Assembly: GCF_000194155.1 (NCBI RefSeq)
Contig: NZ_GL877880.1
Location: 430,924-494,923, forward strand
Source: Saccharopolyspora spinosa NRRL 18395
Lineage (GTDB): Bacteria > Actinomycetota > Actinomycetes > Mycobacteriales > Pseudonocardiaceae
Length of the DNA stretch: 64,000 nt
Direction: 5' to 3'
The position numbers and the translations under genes are program-made. Shown here piece after piece: positions 51,328 to 59,081 of the stretch. A model generated the notes under the pieces. The model was not told where the DNA came from, did no database searches, and was given only the letters and a program-made list of their open reading frames with translations. Numbering within the stretch: the first letter of the stretch is position 1; each line of letters opens with the position of its first letter.

Positions 51328-51840
51328 TTACTTCCGGACCTTCGCCGCGCCCTTGACCGCGCCGACGCTGTGGTGGGTGTGCGCGGCGACCTTGCGCGCG
51401 CGGCGCTTGGCCCGGTAGCCGACGGACGGCTTGCCGCCCGTGTCGACCGCGGTGATCAGCAACCCGCCGAGCAGCCCGATGTTCTTGAGGAAGTGGATCT
51501 GCTGGTTGGCCCGCTCCTGGGGGTTGTCGATCTCCCAGAACGCGTGCGCCGCCAGCGTGGTCGGCACGGTGCTGCCAGCGAGCAGCAGCGCGGCCAGCCG
51601 CGGGAATTTTCCGAGCGCCAGCAGGGCTCCGGCCCCGATCTTCACCACGCCGTCGATGCGCACCAGCGTTTCCGGATCGGTCGGGAACTGTTCCGGCAGC
51701 GAGTCCTTGAGCGGTGCCGTGGTCTTCTCCAGCAGCGGGGCGGCAGCCTTGGCGTGGGTCGGCGCATCGCGCAACGCCCCGATCCCGCCGTAGATGTAGA
51801 TCGCGGCGAGCATCGGCCGGGCCAAACGGCGAATGAGCAT
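51328..51840 (-). CDS. DoxX-family membrane protein
   Basis: 170 residues from ATG 51840, with GGAGGT nearby upstream. Four helices: LARPMLAAIYIYGGIGAL, RIDGVVKIGAGALLALGK, LAALLLAGSTVPTTLAAHAF, FLKNIGLLGGLLITAVDTGG. The HFLKNIGLLGGL signature is typical of DoxX proteins linked to thiol or redox stress in actinobacteria. Divergent from hsp20 with about 200 bases between. Confidence 0.88.
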   Translation of the reverse strand: MLIRRLARPMLAAIYIYGGIGALRDAPTHAKAAAPLLEKTTAPLKDSLPEQFPTDPETLVRIDGVVKIGAGALLALGKFPRLAALLLAGSTVPTTLAAHAFWEIDNPQERANQQIHFLKNIGLLGGLLITAVDTGGKPSVGYRAKRRARKVAAHTHHSVGAVKGAAKVRK

Positions 51841-51950
51841 CTGGGGACCTCCTCGGTGGTCGGCCGGTGTGCCCGACGGTACTCATTTCGACCTCGGCCC
51901 GCTTGATCATCTGAACCTGCGTCTAAGAGACTCAACTTTTATCCGTCCAT

Positions 51951-51970
51951 TGGGAACAAGAATGGTTCCA
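51951..51970 (+). promoter_or_regulatory. imperfect inverted repeat upstream of hsp20
   Basis: TGGGAAC-AAGAATG-GTTCCA, 69 bases before the Hsp20 start. One half resembles a DosR half-site but the full consensus is not met. Could serve either divergent gene. Confidence 0.3.
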
Positions 51971-52038
51971 GGTCCGTTGGAAGGGGTGAATGGCCTGGAG
52001 CGCAGGGCTCGGGCTGAGAACCCGGGAGGGATTGCACG

Positions 52039-52503
52039 ATGACGCTGGTTCGCCGGTCCACGTGGGACCCGTTCAACAGCCTGGTCCGGCAGTTCGACCG
52101 AGACCTCGACTTCTTCGGCCGACGGTTCTTCGCCGCCCCGAACGGGGCCGGTTTCGTGCCCGCTGCCGACGTCGAACGCGACGGTTCGGACGTGGTAATC
52201 AAGCTGGATCTGCCCGGCGTGGACATCGCCGAGGACGTCAACGTCGAGGTCGCGGACGGCCGGTTGGTCATCAGCGGTCAGCGCAACAGCGACGAGACCC
52301 GCGAGGTGGACAACGCCGTGCTGCGGGAGGTCCGCAGGGGCTCCTTCCGCCGCGAGTTCGACCTGCCCGAAGGGGTTGGTGCCGACCAGGTCGAGGCCGA
52401 CTACGACCGAGGCGTGCTCCGCGTGCGAGTGCGCGACATCAACAAGCCGGCCGCCGGCCCGGCCAAGATCGAAATTCGCAGCGGCGCCCCGGAGGAGAAC
52501 TGA
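52039..52503 (+). CDS. Hsp20/alpha-crystallin small heat-shock protein
   Basis: 154 residues from ATG 52039 (GGGAGGG upstream). N-terminal arm TWDPFNSLVRQFDRDLDFFG, alpha-crystallin domain (VPAADVERDGSDVVIKLDLP, GVDIAEDVNVEVADGRLVIS, FRREFDLPEGVGADQVEADY, DRGVLRVRVRDI). An ATP-independent holdase in the cytosol. In mycobacteria the related HspX is the hallmark DosR target; its nearness to the DevS/DevR-like pair fits such a regulon. Confidence 0.93.
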   Translation: MTLVRRSTWDPFNSLVRQFDRDLDFFGRRFFAAPNGAGFVPAADVERDGSDVVIKLDLPGVDIAEDVNVEVADGRLVISGQRNSDETREVDNAVLREVRRGSFRREFDLPEGVGADQVEADYDRGVLRVRVRDINKPAAGPAKIEIRSGAPEEN

Positions 52504-52509
52504 CAGCCC

Positions 52510-52540
52510 TGGTGGGGCCCGCCGAGTGCGGGCCCCACCA
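52510..52540 (+). terminator. terminator after hsp20
   Basis: TGGTGGGGCCCG (52510-52521) and CGGGCCCCACCA (52529-52540) are exact complements (12 bp, 7-nt loop), 6 bases after the stop. Confidence 0.85.
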
Positions 52541-52547
52541 AGGCAAC

Positions 52548-52805
52548 GTGCCCCACCGGTTGTGCGGGTTGTCGCTGGCTGACGCCGTGAGCCCCATGTG
52601 GTACCAGGGCGGTGCAGCCGCTGTCCGCGAGTTCGCCGCTCGGGCGACTGCGGAGGCGCTCGCGGTTGCTTTGCAACGCCACGGACTGATGTCGAGCAAT
52701 GTCGCCGAAACGCTCGCGCACCACGCCGAACAGCTCACCCACCTGCTGGAATCCGGCCTTGCTGAGCCGACCTGGGCGGGCGTTCTCCGACGCGCCGCCG
52801 GCTGA
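52548..52805 (+). CDS. possible small protein
   Basis: 85 residues from GTG 52548, or shorter from GTG 52587 or ATG 52596. Mostly helical: GGAAAVREFAARATAEALAV, LMSSNVAETLAHHAEQLTHL, LAEPTWAGVLRRAAG. It looks protein-like but starts right at the hsp20 terminator and lacks a good ribosome binding site. May be a real small gene or a remnant. Confidence 0.35.
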   Translation: MPHRLCGLSLADAVSPMWYQGGAAAVREFAARATAEALAVALQRHGLMSSNVAETLAHHAEQLTHLLESGLAEPTWAGVLRRAAG

Positions 52806-53066
52806 CCTCCTGGGCAGGATGTTTCCCGAAACCTACCGGGAGCGCACCTACCGGCAGCGCACCTACCGGGAGCGCGCAGAATCGGCCGCATTCCGGCACC
52901 GACACCGTGCGCGCTGCAGGACACGGCTGCGGCTCGACGGGTCCACGCCCGATCGTCGGTGGCACCAAACACGTCCTGCGGGCGCATGGCTGACCACGTC
53001 CAGGAAAAGCTGATCTTTGCGGCAGAGCCCGGCTACACCATGCCTCGGCCGCTCGGCTGACCGGTC
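52806..53066. other. spacer with a 15-bp tandem triplication
   Basis: Three units of ACCTACCGGGAGCGC (middle one CGGCAG) at 52831-52875. No credible gene follows before the macrodomain gene; a short open stretch beginning MADHVQEKLIFAAEPGY near 52987 may be debris. Confidence 0.45.
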
Positions 53067-53678
53067 TCAGAGCTGGTCGACGTGGGCGAAAACCTCGTCC
53101 CACGCCGCCGCGACCTGGCGTGCGCACAGTTCCGGGGCGGCCCCACCGATGCCCGTGCCCAGGCCGGGCATCGCGACAGTCCGGACCACTTGGTGGACCG
53201 GGGTGCCGTTCTCCAGGACACCGCTGGCCCAGAGCCGCAGCACGGCTCGCGCCGCGAGGTAGGGGTGGACCGTGTCAACGGGGAGCCGCTCGCCGGGTTC
53301 CCGCATCGTGGGAGCGCTGATCAGCCAGATCGGGTTCGGGGCTCCGGTGGGCACCAGCAGCGCTTCGCCGACCGGCAGCTCGCCGCCGTGGTACGCCAGC
53401 ACCGCGCTGCGGACCTGCTCCTCCACCTCGGGGAAGGCACAGGCGTACACCGCGTCGATGCCGCCCCGCATCCAGCCGTAGGAGTTAGCCGGACTCACCA
53501 CCGCGTCGACCCGAAGGTCGAGCACTGAACCCCGGTGAAGGGTGAGGCCGGCTCGGCCGTCGGCGATCTCTTGCCAAGCGGCGGCCAGCGGCTCGTCCAA
53601 CGCGCACAGGACAAGCTGCAGCTCCGGCTCCGCTCCATCCGCTGAGCGCCCCGAATCTGCGGTCACGCCCCACAGCAT
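53067..53678 (-). CDS. macrodomain protein (ADP-ribose-binding type)
   Basis: 203 residues from ATG 53678; an upstream ATG at 53720 would add 14 residues. Macrodomain features: LTLHRGSVLDLRVDAVVSPA, NSYGWMRGGIDAVYACAFPE (NSyG-xMxGG loop), LISAPTMREPG, VAMPGLGTGIGGAAPELCAR. Macrodomains bind or hydrolyse ADP-ribose derivatives; the target is unknown. An about 25-residue N-terminal extension (LQLVLCALDEPLAAAWQEIA) is typical of the phage/bacterial subgroup. Divergent from pheA. Confidence 0.85.
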   Translation of the reverse strand: MLWGVTADSGRSADGAEPELQLVLCALDEPLAAAWQEIADGRAGLTLHRGSVLDLRVDAVVSPANSYGWMRGGIDAVYACAFPEVEEQVRSAVLAYHGGELPVGEALLVPTGAPNPIWLISAPTMREPGERLPVDTVHPYLAARAVLRLWASGVLENGTPVHQVVRTVAMPGLGTGIGGAAPELCARQVAAAWDEVFAHVDQL

Positions 53679-53895
53679 CGCAGGAATGTGTGAGGCGGTG
53701 GCATTGGGTAGGTCACACATTCGCCGATTCGTCGGAGCGCGGTCCCGCCGCTCGGAACCCGGTCGGTGCGCCCCGCCGTCGAGTGGACGCCCGCGCCCGC
53801 GCGCCCGGACGAACGGCAGTCCGCCTTCCGGCCGCCGAGGTTGCGCCGTCGACGCCGCCACGCGCCGCGGACACGTCCCCTCTTAGTCTGGGCGG

Positions 53896-54819
53896 GTGCC
53901 ACAAATCGCGTACCTCGGCCCGCCGGGCACCTTCACCGAACAGGCCACCCGACAGCTGACCTGGGATTTCGACGCCGAACTCAGGCCGTTCGAGACTGTG
54001 CCGCTGGCGCTTGCCGCGGTGCGCTCCGGCATGGTGCTGGCCGCCGGAGCGCCGGTGGAGAACTCCGTCGAAGGCTCGGTGCCCGCCACGCTGGACGCAA
54101 TGACCACCGACGAGCCACTGGTCGCGGTGCAGGAAGCCTTGCTGCCGGTGCAGTTCGACCTGCTGGGTCGGCCCGGCATCGCGATGTCCGAGATCAGCAC
54201 CGTGGCGAGCCACCCACACGCCCTCGCCCAGGTCCGCAGGTGGTTGGCCGAGAACCTGCCGGGCGCCAGCGTCCGCGCGACCAGTTCCACCGCCGCGGGG
54301 GCCGCAGCGGTGGCGGCCGGGGAGTTCGACGCGGCGATCTCCGCGCCGGTGGCCATCGAGCACTACCCGTCGCTGGTGCGGCTAGCCAGCGGCATCGCCG
54401 ACGTGCGCGATGCGGTCACCCGCTTCCTGCTGGTTCGCCGCCCCGGCGCGCTGCCGGACCCGACCGGCGCGGACCGGACCTCGGTGTGCGCGGTGATCAG
54501 CGACGAGGTCGGCACGCTGGCCGAGATGCTGACCGAGTTGTCGCTGCGCGGCGTCAACCTCAGCCGCATCGAATCCCGGCCGCTGCGGGAGCGGTTCGGC
54601 GAGTACCGGTTCTTCCTCGACTTCGACGGGCACGTCGCGGACGCGCGGATCGGCGACGCGTTGACCGCGCTGCGCCGCCGCTGCAGCACCGTGTGGTTCC
54701 TCGGGTCCTACCCGAAGGCGGACCGCTCGCCGGCCAGCGTGCGCCCAACCGCCTCGGAGCAGGCGTTCCAGGTGTCGGCGGGGTGGCTCGAAGACATCCG
54801 CGCGGGACGGTTGGCATGA
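53896..54819 (+). CDS. pheA: prephenate dehydratase
   Basis: 307 residues from GTG 53896. Converts prephenate to phenylpyruvate in phenylalanine synthesis. Catalytic domain: IAYLGPPGTFTEQATRQL, VPVENS-like GAPVENSVEGSVPATLD, SHPHALAQVRRWLAENLPG, VRATSSTAAGAAAVAAGEFD, FLLVRR. ACT regulatory domain from about 195 (EVGTLAEMLTELSLRGVNLS, RIESRPLRERFGEYRFFLDF) with the ESRP motif for Phe feedback. Its stop overlaps the phosphatase start as ATGA. Confidence 0.96.
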   Translation: MPQIAYLGPPGTFTEQATRQLTWDFDAELRPFETVPLALAAVRSGMVLAAGAPVENSVEGSVPATLDAMTTDEPLVAVQEALLPVQFDLLGRPGIAMSEISTVASHPHALAQVRRWLAENLPGASVRATSSTAAGAAAVAAGEFDAAISAPVAIEHYPSLVRLASGIADVRDAVTRFLLVRRPGALPDPTGADRTSVCAVISDEVGTLAEMLTELSLRGVNLSRIESRPLRERFGEYRFFLDFDGHVADARIGDALTALRRRCSTVWFLGSYPKADRSPASVRPTASEQAFQVSAGWLEDIRAGRLA

Positions 54820-55487
54820 TCGATTTCGGGTTCGAACTGGAGGCACCCACCGGATTGCGCCTGATCCTGGCCCGCCACGGGCAAACCCCGGCCAACGTGC
54901 GGCAAGCGCTCGACACCTTGCCGCCCGGCCCCGGCCTGACCGAGCTGGGCGAGCAGCAGGCGGCGCGGTTGGCAGAGCGGCTGGCCGAGGAGAAGATCAT
55001 CTCGGTCCACGCGAGCCGCGCCCTGCGCGCGCAGCAGACGGCGCAGCCGTTGGCGCAGCGGCACCGGCTGCCGGTCGAGATCGTCGAAGGAACGCACGAG
55101 ATCTACGTCGGGGAGCTGGAAGGGCGTGGCGACTCGGAGGCGCTGCGGATCTTCGACGACGTCTACGAGAGCTGGCATGAGGGCCGGATCGACATCCCGA
55201 TGCCCGACGGGGAAACCGGCCGCGAAGCGCTGACCCGGTTCGTCGGGGGTGCGCGCAGCGCCATCGACGGCGCGGGTGACGGCGCGGTGGCGCTGGTCAG
55301 CCACGGCGCGATGCTGCGGCTCGCGGCGTGCGCCATCGCCGCTAACGTAGACGGAGCCCACGCCAATGCGAGGCATCTGCCGAACACGGGCGTGATCGTC
55401 CTCGAAGCCGACCCGGACGTCCGCACGGGCTGGCGCTGCCTCTCCTGGGACGGCCTCGACACCCACCTGATCTGCAGTCTCACCTGA
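54816..55487 (+). CDS. histidine-phosphatase family protein
   Basis: 223 residues from ATG 54816, overlapping pheA by 4 bases. Phosphoglycerate-mutase-like fold: RLILARHGQTPANVRQALDT (catalytic RHG), ASRALRAQQTAQPLAQRHRL, EIYVGELEGRGDSEAL, VALVSHGAMLRLAACAIAAN (second catalytic His). Substrate unknown. Coupling to pheA is common in actinobacteria and does not by itself show a metabolic link. Confidence 0.92.
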   Translation: MIDFGFELEAPTGLRLILARHGQTPANVRQALDTLPPGPGLTELGEQQAARLAERLAEEKIISVHASRALRAQQTAQPLAQRHRLPVEIVEGTHEIYVGELEGRGDSEALRIFDDVYESWHEGRIDIPMPDGETGREALTRFVGGARSAIDGAGDGAVALVSHGAMLRLAACAIAANVDGAHANARHLPNTGVIVLEADPDVRTGWRCLSWDGLDTHLICSLT

Positions 55488-55490
55488 CCA

Positions 55491-55625
55491 CAGTTTCCAT
55501 TGAAACTGAAGATCACCGGGGGTCTGGCACGGTCTCAGTTGAAACTGGAGATCGCTGGGTGTCTGGCACAGTTTCAGTTGAAACTGTGCGTTCCGGGGCC
55601 TGGTGCCCAGTTTCAACTGAAACTG
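55491..55625. repeat. four-unit 39-bp array of CAGTTTCAGTTGAAACTG palindromes
   Basis: 18-bp palindromic units start at 55491, 55530, 55569 and 55608, an exact 39-bp period. Spacers of 21 bp: the first two are alike (AGATC..C.GGG.GTCTGGCA), the third is diverged. The array fills the gap between two converging genes (stops 55487 and 55648). The like spacers indicate tandem duplication, not CRISPR. Confidence 0.85.
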
Positions 55626-55647
55626 TGGTCACCATGTCGTTGCCGGT

Positions 55648-55998
55648 TCAGCCCCAGCCCAGGGCGTGGAGCTTTTCGTCGTCTATACCGAAGTGGTGGG
55701 CGATTTCGTGCACCACCGTCACCGCGACTTCGTCGACCACTTCTTCCTCGTCCGCGCACATGCCCAGCAGCGGCTCGCGGTAGATCGTGATCCGGTCCGG
55801 CAGCACCCCGCTGTAGGTGCTGTCCCGCTCGGTCAGCGCGATGCCCTCGTACAGCCCGAGCAGCGACGGGTCCTCGGGGTTGGTGTCTTCCACCAGCACC
55901 ACGACGTTGTTCATCGCGGCCGCGAACTCCGTGGGCAGCAGATCGAGGGCGTCGGCCACGAGTTCCTCGAACCGGGCGCGGGTCATCTCCACCGGCAT
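55648..55998 (-). CDS. small zincin-like metallopeptidase
   Basis: 116 residues from ATG 55998. Minimal metalloprotease fold with zinc motif VAVTVVHEIAHHFGIDDEKL (HExxHxxGxxD) at about 94-108, preceded by ALDLLPTEFAAAMNNVVVLV and LPDRITIYREPLLGMC. Cytosolic, no signal. Widespread single-domain family in actinobacteria; substrate unknown. Confidence 0.9.
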   Translation of the reverse strand: MPVEMTRARFEELVADALDLLPTEFAAAMNNVVVLVEDTNPEDPSLLGLYEGIALTERDSTYSGVLPDRITIYREPLLGMCADEEEVVDEVAVTVVHEIAHHFGIDDEKLHALGWG

Positions 55999-56026
55999 GC
56001 ACCCGTTCTACCGCACCCGGCAGGTG

Positions 56027-57052
56027 TCAGCGGGGCTCCGTCGCGGGCACGCCCGGCTCGTTCGGGGCCGTGTCCTTCGGCGCCGGCTCCTTGCCGACCT
56101 GCACCTCGCCCTTGACGCTGCCGGTCACCGGCGCGAGCCCGCTGCCGTCCGGCAGCTGCGCGCTGACCTTGCAGTTGACCTGCCGCGAACCGGCGTCCCA
56201 GCTCTCCGGCGCCAGCGTGTCCCAGTAGGGAACCAGGCCCTTGTCCTTGGCGACCGTCGGCCCGCCCGCGAACTGGTCGGTCAGATCCGCGCACCTGGTC
56301 GCCAGGAAGCCGTCCTGGTCCTGCTCCGGCGGGTAGCCGCCGGGGAACTGCTCGCCGAGGTCGACCTGGCCGGTGATCTCCACCGAGTGCGGCCGGGCGC
56401 AGTCCACCGGATCCCACACCGCCGTGCCGTTGATACCCAGGCAGCGGCCAACCGGGTAGACGTTGGACTGGTCCATCTCGGCCGCGCTGCCGGTGATCGG
56501 GTAGAGCTTGCCGGACGGCCCGGGCTGCTGGATGCCGCAGTGCAGCGTCCGGTCGCCGTCGGCCCAGCCATCCTCGCTCGGGGTGAACGCGCCCACGCTG
56601 AACCGGCCGTGCGGGTCGAACTGGTTGGACAGGAAGCCCTTCGACACGTCGGTGCAGTGCTGCTGCTTGATCTGCTGCCACTGCTCGGTGTTCGGGAACG
56701 GGGCGTTGTCGCCGAACTTGCCGCGCAGGTCCGAGCTGCCCGTGACCTGGAAGAGGTGGGGTTCGGCACAGGTGACGTTCCTGATATCGCCGGCGTCGGG
56801 GTCGTTCCAGTTCAGGCAGTCGCCCGCCTTAGCATCGAACACCGCCTCCGGCGCCGGGGCCGAACCGATCTGGCCGGAGCCGCCGACCCCGGGGCCGCTG
56901 CCCCTGGGACCGCCGCCGATGGGCCAGTTCAGCACCGCGCTGACCACGAGGATCAGCAGGGCGCCGATGGCAGCCGAGATCATCACGACCCGAGTGCTGG
57001 GCTTGTTCCGGCGTGGACTGGGAGGGGATTTGCGCGCTGCCATCGAACACAT
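56027..57052 (-). CDS. septum-formation family membrane protein
   Basis: 341 residues from ATG 57052 (GAGG just upstream; ATG 57043 possible). Short basic cytoplasmic head (SPPSPRRNKPSTRV), one TM helix (VVMISAAIGALLILVVSAVL), then an external region with two related domains of the Septum_form type, each with conserved Cys pairs (AKAGDCLNWNDPDAGDIRNV, CAEPHLFQVTGS; VGRCLGINGTAVWDPVDCAR, PHSVEITGQVDLGE). Thought to act at the envelope or division site; direct function unproven. Divergent from the ygiB-like gene. Confidence 0.85.
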   Translation of the reverse strand: MCSMAARKSPPSPRRNKPSTRVVMISAAIGALLILVVSAVLNWPIGGGPRGSGPGVGGSGQIGSAPAPEAVFDAKAGDCLNWNDPDAGDIRNVTCAEPHLFQVTGSSDLRGKFGDNAPFPNTEQWQQIKQQHCTDVSKGFLSNQFDPHGRFSVGAFTPSEDGWADGDRTLHCGIQQPGPSGKLYPITGSAAEMDQSNVYPVGRCLGINGTAVWDPVDCARPHSVEITGQVDLGEQFPGGYPPEQDQDGFLATRCADLTDQFAGGPTVAKDKGLVPYWDTLAPESWDAGSRQVNCKVSAQLPDGSGLAPVTGSVKGEVQVGKEPAPKDTAPNEPGVPATEPR

Positions 57053-57160
57053 GATGCCTCGACGCGTCCCGATTTGCGCGATGCCCTCGGGGCGGTTCGG
57101 AACCGATTCGTTGCCGGGCACGTCGCCTCAATAGGTAATGTTGCGTTCGGGAGTGGGGCT

Positions 57161-57835
57161 ATGACGGAAGATGGCAAGCCAGTGGCAGACGACGAGCAGC
57201 CGCACGGGGACGCGGGGACCCCGGCGCAACCGCTGTCGCCCCAGCCCTCGGAAGAGGCGGGGCGCGGCCGGATCCGGCACCAGGATCCCGAGCACACGAC
57301 TCCGCGCGAGCCGACGCTGGCCGAGCAGCGCGCCCGCATCGCCGCCGAGAAGCGCCGCGAAGACGAGCACCGGGCCGAGCTGGAGGCCGCGGCGGACAAG
57401 ACGAAGAAGCGGCGCCGCCTGATGATCGGTGGCGGCGCGACGGTTGGCGTCGTGGCGCTGGTGGCCGCGATGTACACCGCGTCGGAAGTCAGCAGCGAGG
57501 CCAACGCCGTCACCCAGTACTGCGCGGCCGACCAGGGCGGTCAAGCCGTCGCGGCGAACGACGAGAACTGCGACGAGAACTACGTCCGGTCGCACGGCGG
57601 ATATGTCGACCACAGCAGCGGTTTCATCTTCATGCCGCTGTTCCTCGGCGGCCCACCGGCGCCCCAGTACCGCTACGCCTACACCTCCCCGGGCTCGCCG
57701 GCACCCTCGGTCGGTTCGTCGACCGGCGGCACCTTCACCAAGCCCGCCGATTCGACGATCAAGACCAAGTCCGGCTCCACCATCCAGCGGGGTGGGTTCG
57801 GGATCAGCAGCAAGAGCGGCAGTAGCGGGAGCTGA
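57161..57835 (+). CDS. YgiB-like (UPF0441/DUF1190) protein
   Basis: 224 residues from ATG 57161. A charged N-terminal half (ARIAAEKRREDEHRAELEAA) and a TM helix (MIGGGATVGVVALVAAMYTA), then an exported part with two Cys (VTQYCAADQG, NDENCDENYVRSHGGYVDHS), GFIFMPLFLGG and a Gly/Ser tail with TIQRGGFGISSKSGSSG. The tail and the neighbouring glutathionylspermidine-synthase-like gene match the E. coli ygiB-ygiC layout. Function of the pair is unknown. Confidence 0.72.
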   Translation: MTEDGKPVADDEQPHGDAGTPAQPLSPQPSEEAGRGRIRHQDPEHTTPREPTLAEQRARIAAEKRREDEHRAELEAAADKTKKRRRLMIGGGATVGVVALVAAMYTASEVSSEANAVTQYCAADQGGQAVAANDENCDENYVRSHGGYVDHSSGFIFMPLFLGGPPAPQYRYAYTSPGSPAPSVGSSTGGTFTKPADSTIKTKSGSTIQRGGFGISSKSGSSGS

Positions 57836-57838
57836 CGA

Positions 57839-59008
57839 GTGCGGCGCAGGACCACGGCACGACGACCGGACTGGCAGGCCAAGGTAGAGGAGCTCGGGCT
57901 CGTCTTCGGGACGCCCGCGCGCGCGGCGGACGGCACGGCGCGGCCTTACTGGGACGAGGGCGTGCACTACGAGTTCAGCCTCGACGAGGTGCTGTCGCTT
58001 GAGGCGGACGTCGAGCTGCTGCACTCGATGTGCCTGGACGCCGTCGATCACGTCATCATCACGGAGCGATACAAGGACTTCTCCATCCCGGAGTGGATCT
58101 GGCCGCGCATCGCCGAGTCCTGGAAGCGCCACGATCCGCACCTCTACGGCCGGTTCGACCTGCGCTACGACGGCAGCGGCCCGGCGAAGCTGCTGGAGTA
58201 CAACGCCGACACCCCGACCTCGCTGCTGGAGGCGGCGGTCGTGCAGTGGCACTGGCTGACCGAGTGCCACGAGGGCGACGACCAGTGGAACTCCATCCAC
58301 GAGAAGCTCGTCGAGCGCTGGGGCGAGATCACCGAGCAGCTGGCCACCAACGAGGTGCACTTCACCTGGTCGGCCGCGGACGTCACCGGCGAGGACAACA
58401 TCACCGCGGCCTACCTGCAGGAGACCGCGGCCGAGGCCGGGCTGGACACCGTCGGCCTGCCGGTCGAGGAGATCGGCTGGGACAGCCTGCTGGAGCGCTT
58501 CGTCGACCTGGAAGAAGCGCCGATGAACTCGGTCGTCAAGGTCTACCCCTGGGAGTGGATGGTCGACGACGACTTCGGCAAGCACGCCGTCAGGACGCTG
58601 CCGGCCACCCAGTGGGTCGAGCCGCTGTGGAAGATGCTGCTGTCCAACAAGGCGCTGCTGGCGATCCTTTGGGAGATGCACCCGGGGCACCCCAACCTGC
58701 TGCCGACGTTCCTGGACCAGCCCGGCCTGCTCACCGAGTACGTGCGCAAGCCCCGCCTCGGGCGCGAGGGCAACAACATCGCGGTCGTCGCGCCGGGCTG
58801 GGAGACCGAGACCGGCGGGGTGTACGGCGAGGAGGGCTACGTTTACCAGGCCTTCGACCCGCTGCCGGAGTTCGACGGGATGCGCCCGGCCCTCGGGGCA
58901 TGGGTGGTCGGCGACGCGTCGGCGGGCCTCGGCATCCGCGAGACGGCGGGCCTGATCACCGACGACGGCGCGGCCTTCGTGCCGCACCGCATCCCCGCGA
59001 GCTCCTGA
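57839..59008 (+). CDS. glutathionylspermidine-synthase-like ATP-grasp protein (YgiC-like)
   Basis: 389 residues from GTG 57839, 3 bases after the ygiB-like stop. The GSP-synthase ATP-grasp domain is complete: GVHYEFSLDEVLSLEADVEL, YGRFDLRYDGSGPAKLLEYN, ADTPTSLLEAAVVQWHWLTE, VVKVYPWEWMVDDDFGKHAV, NKALLAILWEMHPGHPNLLP, YVRKPRLGREGNNIAVV. The amidase half found in GspSA is absent. Actinobacteria lack glutathionylspermidine, so it probably ligates another amine and carboxylate. Confidence 0.9.
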   Translation: MRRRTTARRPDWQAKVEELGLVFGTPARAADGTARPYWDEGVHYEFSLDEVLSLEADVELLHSMCLDAVDHVIITERYKDFSIPEWIWPRIAESWKRHDPHLYGRFDLRYDGSGPAKLLEYNADTPTSLLEAAVVQWHWLTECHEGDDQWNSIHEKLVERWGEITEQLATNEVHFTWSAADVTGEDNITAAYLQETAAEAGLDTVGLPVEEIGWDSLLERFVDLEEAPMNSVVKVYPWEWMVDDDFGKHAVRTLPATQWVEPLWKMLLSNKALLAILWEMHPGHPNLLPTFLDQPGLLTEYVRKPRLGREGNNIAVVAPGWETETGGVYGEEGYVYQAFDPLPEFDGMRPALGAWVVGDASAGLGIRETAGLITDDGAAFVPHRIPASS

Positions 59009-59081
59009 CCCCATACCCCGATCGCCGCAGGACGCACCCTGCGGGTGGGTCGGTCGCGGTGGGCGACTACGCTGACCAGCT

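Noticed and set aside
55491..55625. CRISPR array
   Set aside because: Repeats are 18-bp palindromes with 21-bp spacers, two spacers are similar to each other, and no cas genes are present; tandem duplication explains it better.
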